The notes beneath the pieces are model-generated. The model ran no database searches. It had not been told where the DNA came from and was given only the letters and a program-made list of their open reading frames with translations. Positions 35,717-43,537 of a stretch of DNA of 64,000 nt are shown piece after piece. The DNA is taken from positions 3,906,001 to 3,970,000 of the forward strand of contig CP073042.1 of assembly GCA_018114805.1 (NCBI GenBank), written 5' to 3'. The position numbers and the translations under genes are program-made. Every line of letters starts with the position of its first letter. The stretch's first letter is position 1. This DNA comes from Candidatus Streptomyces philanthi. GTDB lineage: Bacteria > Actinomycetota > Actinomycetes > Streptomycetales > Streptomycetaceae.

Positions 35717-35938
35717 CCAGGTCGGCAGGCCGATGACGCGCCAACCGTGCTGACCGATGGAGGATCAGTTGACGCCCTCACCGGGCGGAATCCAGGCTCG
35801 CGGCCCGGAGGTGAGCTGCGACGAGTCCACGACCATCACGCACCCCATTTCCCTTACTCAGAAGAGCCAGTTCCGCTGATACAACTGGAGGGAGGAGTCG
35901 CGAGACAGGGCAGCGGTGGGGGCCAGGTAGGGGCCAGC

Positions 35939-37204
35939 ATGGAGCGCACGACCATTGGCGAGTGGATGCGACAACGTCGGTCCGAACTCGGCTTAGGGCA
36001 GGGCAAGCTTGCGGCCAAGGCCAACCAGTTGGCAGGGTTGACGTCCGGGGGCCTGATCCGGAACGAGATCACTCGGTACGAGCGAGGGCTGCGCACGCCA
36101 CACGACTGGCTCCCATTCCTCGCGCAGGCGCTCGGCGTGTCGCCCCACTGGCTGGCGGGCGCGCCCGTTCCTGCCTCGTTGGCCCTCGCGGATGCTCTCA
36201 CGCGATTCGAGCAGCACGTTGGGCTCGGGCTTGACAGGCGCACATTTCTCGCCGATAGCAGCGGCCTCGCACTCACCGTGATTCCCACCGGTTCACCTCC
36301 GTCGCGCGCGGTGCCACCGGAGTGCATCGGGTATTTCAGGAACCAACTCCGCGAACTGTGGGCAGCCGACGCATCGCATAGCTCCCATCGGCTCGTGCCC
36401 TCTGCCCTCGCGCACTTTCGGATTGTCGCGCATGTGGCGTCTCTCAGCCACGGAGGTACCCGAAAGGGGCTCTGGGAGGTGGCTGCGGGATTCGCTGGTT
36501 TGATCACGTGGCTCTACCAGGATGTGGGAAAACTCGATCAGTCGACGGTCTGGGGAATACGAACCCTGCACCTGGCGCATCGATCTCACGACAGGCAACT
36601 CGTGGCCCACGCGTTGGCCAACCGCGCCATGGTGGCCATGGATGACGGTGACGGGCCGACGACGATCGAGACGGCTTCGGCGGCTCTGGCTGACGAGAGC
36701 CACCTCTGTGCCAAGGTGAGAGTGCAAGCGCTCCAGCAAGCCGCTCACGGGTATGCGTTGGTTGGTGATCGCACTTCCGCCGATCGGCTGCTCGACAGAG
36801 CCGGCGAACTCATCGGGCACATCGATGACGACTACGCGTGGGGCAACGCGACAAGGACACCGTTTTACCTGGAAACCCAGCGAGCCACCTGCTACAGCCG
36901 CATGCGGCTTGGGCCGGAAGCCGTGCAGTTGTGGGACCAGATCGTTCCTGGGGCGCGGTGGCAAAATTCCGGTGCGTTCGCCGCACGACGGGCGGCTGCA
37001 CTAGCTGACAGCAGACAGCCGGAGGAATCGGTGGAAGCCCTGGCAACGGCCATTCGAGTAGCGGTACAGGTCGATTCGGCTCGCCTGTGGCAGGAATTGC
37101 AACTGACCTGGGAACGGCTGGTACCTTGGCACGGCGCTCCCGTGACCGATGAGGCGCGCGCACTACTCGCTCATTCAAGCCTGCGCATTAACCATCGAGA
37201 TTAG
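35939..37204 (+). CDS. XRE-family helix-turn-helix regulator with TPR-like C-terminal region
   Basis: The protein has 421 residues. The N-terminal HTH (IGEWMRQRRSELGLGQGKLA, LIRNEITRYERGLRTPHDWL) is followed by a linker (DRRTFLADSSGLALT) and a long helical repeat region (LANRAMVAMDDGD, ALQQAAHGYALVGDRTSADR, LETQRATCYSRMRLGPEAVQ) resembling TPR-containing regulators that bind a signal. ATG 35939 follows a GGTAGGGG site. It is intact and less GC-rich than core genes. It lies 9 bases before the pterin-dehydratase-like gene, with which it forms an operon. Confidence 0.88.
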   Translation: MERTTIGEWMRQRRSELGLGQGKLAAKANQLAGLTSGGLIRNEITRYERGLRTPHDWLPFLAQALGVSPHWLAGAPVPASLALADALTRFEQHVGLGLDRRTFLADSSGLALTVIPTGSPPSRAVPPECIGYFRNQLRELWAADASHSSHRLVPSALAHFRIVAHVASLSHGGTRKGLWEVAAGFAGLITWLYQDVGKLDQSTVWGIRTLHLAHRSHDRQLVAHALANRAMVAMDDGDGPTTIETASAALADESHLCAKVRVQALQQAAHGYALVGDRTSADRLLDRAGELIGHIDDDYAWGNATRTPFYLETQRATCYSRMRLGPEAVQLWDQIVPGARWQNSGAFAARRAAALADSRQPEESVEALATAIRVAVQVDSARLWQELQLTWERLVPWHGAPVTDEARALLAHSSLRINHRD

Positions 37205-37213
37205 GAGAGGCAT

Positions 37214-37528
37214 ATGGCCGAGCGCGACCCGCAGACGGCGGAAGAGTTCAAGGAGAATCTGGCGAACTGGGCAGGATGGTCCGGCGATACGAGCCGTATC
37301 TCGAAGACTTACCAACTGGACTACTACACAAGTATCGAGGCCATCAACGAGGTAGCGGAAGCCGCCAAACGGCTTCAGCACCACTCGGACATCGACATTT
37401 GGTGGGAGCTGCTGCACTTCAGCATGACCACGTACACCGCTGGCGGTGTGGTGACGCCGTTGGACTTCAAGCTCGTCGCGGAGATCGAGCGGATTGCCGC
37501 AGCACACGGCGCGACCACGGCGGCGTAA
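37214..37528 (+). CDS. pterin-4a-carbinolamine dehydratase-like protein
   Basis: The 104-residue protein has a strong AGGAGAGG site. The segment RLQHHSDIDIWWELLHFSMT followed by TTYTAGGVVTPLDFKLVAEI fits the PCD fold signature (HH-x-DID, then a late conserved TxxD-like stretch). True PCDs recycle the pterin cofactor of aromatic hydroxylases and some moonlight as transcription cofactors. No hydroxylase gene is near, so a regulatory or signalling role with the adjacent XRE-TPR protein is plausible. Confidence 0.75.
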   Translation: MAERDPQTAEEFKENLANWAGWSGDTSRISKTYQLDYYTSIEAINEVAEAAKRLQHHSDIDIWWELLHFSMTTYTAGGVVTPLDFKLVAEIERIAAAHGATTAA

Positions 37529-37583
37529 CGCACCACAGTCGCCATCGCCATCGACCCTCGGTCAGCGGCGTGAGGACGCGTGT

Positions 37584-38802
37584 CTACCCGGCGACGCCCA
37601 GCCGGGCGGCCAGCCCGACAACCGGAGCATCACGGCGCGTGGAGCGCTCGCGGAGTTCGCCGGTGAGCCGGCGCGTCGTCGCGTGGTAGCGCATCCATTC
37701 CGGGGCGGCCTGCTCTGCCCTGAGTAGCGCCCTGGCCGACGAGGCGTCCTGGTGGAGTTCCGCGTGCGCGAGGGCGAGATCGACGTAGAACCTGGCCCGC
37801 CAGGTAGGGGGTGGGGAACGATATCGGGAACGGTACGGGCGGCCTGGATAGCCTCGGGGGGCCCGTTCCATCTCCACCAGGAAATTGACCTTCGCCACCC
37901 CGGCATTTGTCGGGCCGAACGGCGTCGCGTAGACCAGTTGGTCCGTTCCGATGCGGGCGGCGGCGGCCGAGGCTATGTTGAGCAGGTCCGTTACGTCGTC
38001 GCGGCGGTCCTGCCGTACGACAGCGGTTGCCGCGCGGAGGATGAGGACGCCCCACAGAGCGAGTTCCTTCGGCGCGGACCGGAAATTCGGCTCGATGGCG
38101 GCGGCCCCCTTCAAGGCCACCGTCTCGGCGTCCGCGAGGCGCCCCTGCTTGGTGAAGACCCAGGAGAGCGTGGACAACGCGAGGGTTTCGAGATGCGGAT
38201 CGTCGCTCTGCCGAACCGACTGCATCGACCGCTCTATGGCCGTGAAGGCCGCGTCTTCCTTGCCCAGCGCGGCCAGCGTGGTCGCCTCCACCTGATAGGC
38301 GACGGCCAGTACGGAATGCGCTGCCGCCGCATCGGCTCCGGAGGAGGTGTGGACCGCCGCCCGGGCATCGTGAATCAACTGGGTTAGTAGCGCACCGATT
38401 TCCCCGAGACGCCCCTCCCGTCGAATGCCGTCAGTGGAATGGAGAGAGGCGCGCAACGCGGCGATGCTGGGCGGATCCTCCGGGTCGGTTTCGCCGTCGA
38501 ACAGGTCGTACACCGGTGAGATGGCTCGCCGGAGGGCCAACACGGAGGGGAGTTCCGCGTGGGGGTCCGGATTCTCGAAGGTGGAGGGCTCGCCCACGAG
38601 AGTAGCTTGGCTCGGTATCCAGCGCCCGGGCGAGGGAATTGATCGTGGCCAACCTGGCCGTCCGACGTCGCCCCTGCTCCAGTTTGCGAATCACGTCAAC
38701 GGAGACCCCGGCACGCTCGGCCAGGCGCTCCTGCGTGAGACTGCGCCGAATCCGCAACCGGGCCAGCCGATCGCCCATGCCCAACTCGAATGAAGTGCTC
38801 AT
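37584..38802 (-). pseudogene. XRE-family regulator with TPR-like region, frame disrupted
   Basis: The N terminus MSTSFELGMGDRLARLRIRR carries a clear HTH (LTQERLAERAGVSVDVIRKL). Near 38605-38620 the frame shifts to LVGEPSTFENPDPHAELPSV, then helical repeats (TIERSM-type AFTAIERSMQSVRQSDDPHL, LSWVFTKQGRLADAETVALK). A short out-of-frame stretch between about 37863 and 37803, in G-rich runs, hides PEAIQAARTVPD before the frame returns to TWRARFYVDLALAHAELHQD. This is three small indels in one gene. It is divergent from the SLOG-like gene at 38978, which it may regulate. Confidence 0.78.
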
Positions 38803-38977
38803 ACGTTGCTCCCGTCGCAGGGCCTGGAATCCACGGTACGCCGACGCGCGCTCCCGTCATCCGGGGTGAGGTGTGCCGCTTCCCCCATCTCGTACGGTGA
38901 CAACCCCCCGCACCGGCAGGTTGGGCTGGCGGACTGCCGTCGCGTAGCCCGCCGCCGTCGAAGTAAGGAAGCGCCAC

Positions 38978-39466
38978 ATGGTCACGCTGGCTGTCACCGG
39001 ACACATCGACCTGGCCGACGCCACCACCGCCCTCGTGCGCGAGGCCCTGCGACACGTCATCACCCAGCATCGTGACGACGAGCTGACGGGCGTGTCCTGC
39101 ATCGCGGCCGGAGCGGACTCGCTGTTCGCCGAGGCTGTGTTGGAGGCGGGCGGGCGCCTGATCGTCGTCATCCCGTCGCGGGACTACCGCGAAGCGAAGG
39201 TCAAGCCCGCCCACGCCGACACCTTCGACCGGTTGCGCCTGTCCGCCCACGAGACGCTCGTCATGCCCCACGAAACGGCGAACCGGACTGCCTACGAGGC
39301 CGCCAACGCGGTGCTGCTGGAGCCGGCTGACCGGCTGGTCGCGGTGTGGGACAGCGGGCCGCCGAGCGGTAAGGGCGGGGGAACTGCCGATGTGGTGGTG
39401 GCTCCACGGGAGATGGGGATTCCCGTGGATGTCGTCTGGCCCGAGGAGGCGCGACGGGGGAGTTGA
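38978..39466 (+). CDS. SLOG/Rossmann-like nucleotide-binding protein (copy 1)
   Basis: This 162-residue protein begins VTLAVTGHIDLADATTALVR after its ATG; the early TGH glycine loop, the SCIAAGADSLFAEAVLEAGG segment and RLVAVWDSGPPSGKGGGTAD resemble the SLOG/DprA-like Rossmann superfamily that binds nucleotides or derivatives. It shares layout and key motifs with the gene at 39905. Many SLOG proteins are sensors or effectors in stress or anti-phage contexts, but no catalytic assignment is possible here. It lies immediately left of the second CRISPR array. Confidence 0.7.
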   Translation: MVTLAVTGHIDLADATTALVREALRHVITQHRDDELTGVSCIAAGADSLFAEAVLEAGGRLIVVIPSRDYREAKVKPAHADTFDRLRLSAHETLVMPHETANRTAYEAANAVLLEPADRLVAVWDSGPPSGKGGGTADVVVAPREMGIPVDVVWPEEARRGS

Positions 39467-39490
39467 CAGGGCGGAGCATGGTCGGGTGTG

Positions 39491-39580
39491 GCTGGGACAG
39501 CCCCGCGCGCGGGGACCAGATCAGGCCGCAGATCAGCGCGGAGGTGCCCGCGGGACCATCCCCGCACGCGCGGGGACCAG
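39491..39580 (-). CRISPR. minimal type I-E-like CRISPR array (2 repeats, 1 spacer)
   Basis: Two 29-base repeats (39491-39519 and 39552-39580) flank one 32-base spacer (39520-39551). The leader-proximal repeat starts GGGACCATCCCCGCACGCGC and ends GGGGACCAG; the distal one is degenerate in its left half. Leader B follows on the right, so orientation is the same as in the array at 34433. Confidence 0.85.
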
Positions 39581-39710
39581 AGCAATTGACCTGCGGTTTT
39601 ATCGCGCGGCACCCTGCTTTTTTGTTTTGCAACTTCCGCGAACTCCGACCTATAATTCAAGCTTTCCGCGAACTCCGACCTATAATTCAAGCTCGGCATG
39701 CCACCCATAA
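39581..39710 (-). promoter_or_regulatory. CRISPR leader B
   Basis: It starts AGCAATTGACCTGCGGTTTT, close to leader A, with the same TTTTTTG...GCAACTTCC block. It differs by carrying a perfect 30-bp tandem duplication (39634-39693). The AT-rich stretches are expected to hold the leftward array promoter and the integration-guiding sequences. Confidence 0.75.
39634..39693. repeat. perfect 30-bp tandem repeat in CRISPR leader B
   Basis: Two identical 30-base copies (39634-39663 and 39664-39693), each holding CGAACTCCGACCTATAATTC. Leader A has a single, slightly diverged counterpart ending TATCACCCAAGTTCGG. Confidence 0.9.
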
Positions 39711-39904
39711 AGCCCCCTGCCGGTCAGGCTTCCCAGGCTATCGCCCTGCTCGCGGTCCAGCGCTCGGCTCGGCGCCCTCGGTGAGGGTAAGCCAGCCACA
39801 GCACGGCCACCATCGCGTTTGTCGACCGGGCCTCTCGGAGCGGTCCGCGCTTCCGATGAGCGGCTCAGGGACATGTATTCCTAGTCTCACAGGAAGAGGT
39901 CTCC

Positions 39905-40381
39905 ATGCGTCTCGGAATCACCGGGCATCGCGGGCTCCCCGCGCAGGTTGAGGAAAAGGTCAGGGCGCTACTCGCTGACGAGATCAGTCAGTTCGCCCCG
40001 GCTGAGCTGTGCGGGGTCTCGTGTCTGGCTGACGGTCCCGACGCGTGGTTCGTCGAAATCGTCATCGAGCACGGTGGCTGATGTGATGCGGTCGTGCCGG
40101 CCGAGGAGTACCGGGCCGGCCTGCCCGCCTGGCACCACGTGACGTACGACGCCCTGCTGGCGCAGGCGGCCAGGGTCCATTCGACGGGCCTGCGGCGCTC
40201 TGACGCACAGGCCCATATGGCGGGCACCGAGATTCTGGTGGGCCTGGTCGACCGACTCATCGCCGTCTGGGACGGGCTTCCGGCTCGTGGTTACGGAGGG
40301 ACCGCGGACATCGTCGCGTACGCCGAACGCACGGGAGTGCCAGTGACCGTCGTGTGGCCCGAGGACGCGACGCGTGACTGA
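39905..40381 (+). pseudogene. SLOG/Rossmann-like nucleotide-binding protein (copy 2), interrupted by in-frame TGA
   Basis: It starts MRLGITGHRGLPAQVEEKVR with the TGHR loop typical of SLOG proteins. The frame continues to CGVSCLADGPDAWFVEIVIE, then meets a TGA (40079-40081), then continues in the same frame with AVVPAEEYRAGLPAWHHVTY and LIAVWDGLPARGYGGTADIV to the end. Copy 1 has an Arg at the matching place (EAGGRL), so a CGA-to-TGA change explains the stop. The downstream part is conserved, which means the mutation is recent or a sequence error. Confidence 0.72.
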
Positions 40382-40617
40382 GGGTCCGGGCCCGACCGGG
40401 TAAAGAACACCACCGGCATCGCCGGGCTGGTGTCACCAGCCCCCAACCCGCCCCACCCCCGCCTAACAGCCCTCCGTCACAAACCCGCACGCCGCACGCA
40501 AGCGAATCACCCCCGGCCGAAACAACCCACCCGTGGCGCTAGCGCCACGCAGCGCGGCTGGAACGGTAACGTCGGAACAGTTCAGGGCGCCAACGTTCCC
40601 GATTCGCAGGGGTTTTG

Positions 40618-42066
40618 GTGGGGATCGAGAGCGATCAGCTCGTTTATGACTATCTGGGCAAGGTCGGCGACCTCGCCCAGCAGCAAGGGCTGCTCTCGGG
40701 CGATCGGGTGCGGCTGGTCTCCGAGTTGCGGGCCGACATTGATCGGCGGCGGGCCGCCATGGCGGGTGGGGACAACCCCGCCGCCGTGAAGAAGCTGCTC
40801 GCGAAGATCGGGACGCCGGCCGAGGTGGTGGTCGCGGCGGGGGGTCGGCCTCCCGGGGCGCCCGCGCCGATCGAGCCGACGCACATCGAGCCGGGGCCGA
40901 GTTCCGCCGCGCGTCAGCAGGACGCCGGCGCGGGGCGGCCGGCCGGCGGGGGAGCCCCGGCGGGCGACGCCGGGGCCGACCGTACGGGGATCTTCTCGGC
41001 CGCCGACCAGGCGACCCGCGCGGCCCGCGAGAAGCTGTCCCAACTGACCGATCTCAGCGCCTTCACGTCCAACCTGACCAGCGGGTTCACCGGCAGGACC
41101 CCGTCCCAGCGGCGGGGCGACGACCGGTCGGCCCGCCGCACCGCACGCCCCGCCACCCCGGACGTACCGGCACAGCCGCAGCCGCAGTCACCGCCACAGC
41201 CGGCCGCCGAGCGGCCGGCCGGGCCGCGGCTGCGGAAAGAGGCGGCGGGGGAACCGGAGGCGGGAGAGGCGCCGGAGGTTGGGGAGGGTGCGGAGGGCTT
41301 CGGGGCGCCGGGCCCCGCGTACTTCCGGCCGCCGGGCGCGGCCTCGCCGCCGCACCTGGCCGGCGAGGACGAACTCGGGCTGCGCGAGTCGAACCCCGAC
41401 TGGTGGCTCAGCGAGCCGGGGCCGCTGGAGGTCAGCCCGTTCGACGGCGGTGTCTTCGCGCCGCAGGGCCAGGGGCCGGGCTACGTGGACGGGTTCGTCG
41501 GCGGCATCGACCTGCCTGACCTGCTCAAGCCGCCAGGGGAAACGGGCCCCGGGGGCAAACCGGTCGAGAAGCTGTCGGACGGCTCGGTCCCCGACATCAC
41601 CTCGGGGAAGCTCGTGGACGGCACGGCGGGTGGCGGCGGCGCGGCCGACGAGGGTGGCGGGAAGCGCCGAGGGCTGCTGCGGCGGGTGTTGCGGCGGCGT
41701 GGCGGCAAGAGCGGCAGTGGCGGTGGGGCCATCGCCTGGCTGGCGGTGGTGGCCGCGCTGCTGCTGCTCGTGGGCGGCGCGTTCAGCAGTTGGATCGCGC
41801 TGGGCTTTGGCTGGGTCCTCGCTTACAACACGCGCGGCCTCACCCGTGGCGAGACCACCGCCGCCACCATCGGCGTGCCCAGCCTCGCGGTGTTCGGGGG
41901 CATGGTGTGGCTGTGGGGGCGGTTCGAGGGGCGTTGGGGCGTGGCCATCCCGGAGGACGGCATGGGTGACGCCCTTGCCGACACGGCCCCCGCGGTCATC
42001 CGGTTCGCCGCGTTCGGGTCGGCGCTCTACCTGGTGTGGCGCGTGCAGCGCAAGCGCAACGGCTGA
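40618..42066 (+). CDS. HAAS-like/DUF1700-type membrane protein
   Basis: The protein has about 482 residues. The N-terminal ~70 residues (VYDYLGKVGDLAQQQGLLSG, LVSELRADIDRRRA, KKLLAKIGTPAEVV) resemble the helical HAAS/DUF1700 domain. A long Pro/Gly/Ala-rich linker of ~250 residues follows. The C terminus has a basic stretch (RRGLLRRVLRRRGG), then several membrane helices (AIAWLAVVAALLLLVGGAFS, VPSLAVFGGMVWLWG, VIRFAAFGSALYLVW). A scaffold or signalling role at the membrane is inferred. GTG 40618 is preferred over TTG 40615. Confidence 0.75.
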   Translation: MGIESDQLVYDYLGKVGDLAQQQGLLSGDRVRLVSELRADIDRRRAAMAGGDNPAAVKKLLAKIGTPAEVVVAAGGRPPGAPAPIEPTHIEPGPSSAARQQDAGAGRPAGGGAPAGDAGADRTGIFSAADQATRAAREKLSQLTDLSAFTSNLTSGFTGRTPSQRRGDDRSARRTARPATPDVPAQPQPQSPPQPAAERPAGPRLRKEAAGEPEAGEAPEVGEGAEGFGAPGPAYFRPPGAASPPHLAGEDELGLRESNPDWWLSEPGPLEVSPFDGGVFAPQGQGPGYVDGFVGGIDLPDLLKPPGETGPGGKPVEKLSDGSVPDITSGKLVDGTAGGGGAADEGGGKRRGLLRRVLRRRGGKSGSGGGAIAWLAVVAALLLLVGGAFSSWIALGFGWVLAYNTRGLTRGETTAATIGVPSLAVFGGMVWLWGRFEGRWGVAIPEDGMGDALADTAPAVIRFAAFGSALYLVWRVQRKRNG

Positions 42067-42148
42067 GCCCCACCCCGCGCGTAGCACCACGGTCGTAGTG
42101 CCTCGGTGCCGCGTACCACCGCGCGTAGTGCCACCGTAGGAGCACGGG

Positions 42149-42208
42149 CATACGAGCCGGCTCGTATGAGCTGAGTCGTATGAGCTGAGTACGAGCCGAG
42201 TCGTACGG
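42149..42208. repeat. palindrome and tandem-repeat cluster downstream of the iron operon
   Basis: A perfect 20-bp palindrome (42149-42168) is followed by a 14-bp unit CGTATGAGCTGAGT repeated in tandem (42163-42176, 42177-42190) and a related ACGAGCCGAGTCGTACGG. It lies between the convergent ends of the HAAS-like gene and the siderophore-binding gene. It may act as a terminator or protein-binding site; the function is unknown. Confidence 0.75.
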
Positions 42209-42371
42209 GAAGGAGCCGCACCCCGAGCCGCGCCCCGCGCCGGGCGGTGCCACCACGTGTGGGGCAGGGTGGGGCGGGTCGGAGCAGGTCGGACTCGGGT
42301 CACTTCTTCGTCAGGTCACCCTGCATCTGGTCGAGGATCTTGTTGGCGGCGGTGTAGCCGATGCCCTGGAT

Positions 42372-43262
42372 CTAGAGCTGGTCGTCCACCGTGTAAACTT
42401 TGCCGTTCTTGACGGCGTCCATGTTCTTCCACAGGCCGCTGGCGGTCGTCTTCATCTCGCCGGACTTCTTCGGGTCGCCGTAGGTGGATGTGAAGACGAC
42501 GGCCGCGTCCGCCGTGTCGATCTGTTCGGGGCTCACGTCGTACGAGAAGCCGTCCTTGGCCTTGTCGGTGACGGCGGGGCGGCCGAGGCCGGCGTCGGCG
42601 AGGACGGTGGCGATGTAGTTCTTCTTGCCGTAGATCCGAATGTCGGCGCCCTCGATGAACCGGACAACGTTGACCTTGGTCTGCTTGGCATTGGCCGGGT
42701 CGCCGACGGCGTCGGTGATGCGGCCGGCGTGGGCGGTGTAGTCCGCCGCGACCTTCTTGGCCTCGGCGGTCTTGCCGAGCGCGGCGGCGTGCACCTGGAA
42801 GTTCTCCTTCCAGGGGTAGCCGGTGGTCTCCGTCATCACCGTGGGCGCGATGGCGTTGAGTTCCTTGTAACGCGTCGCGTCGCGGTCCTTGTTGGTGAGG
42901 ATCAGGTCCGGGTCGAGGCTGGCGATGGTCTCCAGGTTCGGCGCGGCGATGGTGCCGACGTCCTTGATGCCCTCGACCTTCTCCTTCGGCAGGTAGTTGA
43001 GGAAGCCCGAGGCCACGTCGGCGCGCGTGGCGCCGATGGGCTTGACGCCCAGGGTGATCGCGGAGTCCAGCTCGGCTGTGTCGAGCACCACGACGCGCTT
43101 CGGGGACTCCGGCACCTTCACGTCACCCATGGCCGTCTTCACCGTGCGCTTCTCGCCGTCCGACGAGTCGTCGGACTGTGCGCCGCACGCGGTCAGACCC
43201 ACGGTCGTGACCAGGGCGAGCGAGACGACGCCGAGGGTGCGGCGGTACGGGAGGTGGGTCAT
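42372..43262 (-). CDS. ferric-siderophore ABC transporter substrate-binding lipoprotein, C terminus cut by an in-frame TAG
   Basis: It starts MTHLPYRRTLGVVSLALVTT with lipobox LTACG, so it is exported and lipidated. The FepB/FhuD-type fold shows KRVVVLDTAELDSAITLGVK, VGTIAAPNLETIASLDPDLI and VFTSTYGDP. Translation stops at a TAG (42372-42374) right after KVYTVDDQL, but the same frame continues IQGIGYTAANKILDQMQGDL and reaches a natural stop at 42300. A Trp codon TGG changed to TAG is the likely event; about 24 residues of the last helix would be lost. It is the last gene of the iron-transport operon. Confidence 0.9.
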   Translation of the reverse strand: MTHLPYRRTLGVVSLALVTTVGLTACGAQSDDSSDGEKRTVKTAMGDVKVPESPKRVVVLDTAELDSAITLGVKPIGATRADVASGFLNYLPKEKVEGIKDVGTIAAPNLETIASLDPDLILTNKDRDATRYKELNAIAPTVMTETTGYPWKENFQVHAAALGKTAEAKKVAADYTAHAGRITDAVGDPANAKQTKVNVVRFIEGADIRIYGKKNYIATVLADAGLGRPAVTDKAKDGFSYDVSPEQIDTADAAVVFTSTYGDPKKSGEMKTTASGLWKNMDAVKNGKVYTVDDQL

Positions 43263-43367
43263 GGTCTGACCTTTCTGCCGCCCGTACGCAGGGGCCGTAC
43301 AGGGAGCGGAGGAGTGGGAGCGGGAGGGAGGGGGAGGCGAGGAGAGTGCCGTACGGCGTCGGCTTCG

Positions 43368-43466
43368 GGGACTTCGACTGCGGGGACGTCGGTTACGGCG
43401 ACTACGGCTACGGGACTTCGGTTACGGCTACGGGACGACGACGGCGGGGCTACGGCTGTGGCTTAC
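43368..43466. repeat. GGTTACGGCTACGGGAC-type low-complexity repeats in the iron operon spacer
   Basis: The 275-base spacer between the ATPase and binding-protein genes holds several imperfect copies of GACTTCGGTTACGGCTACGG. No gene is supported there. It may form RNA structure that lets the binding protein be expressed at a different level. Confidence 0.5.
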
Positions 43467-43537
43467 GGGACCGTGGTCGTACGGGCAGAGGGGCCCACGG
43501 GACTACGGGGCGGCGGGGGCCGGGGCGTACGGGCCGG

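Noticed and set aside
40079..40081. TGA as selenocysteine in the SLOG-like gene
   Set aside because: The first copy has Arg at this position, no SECIS-like hairpin is evident after it, and the protein type has no selenium link.
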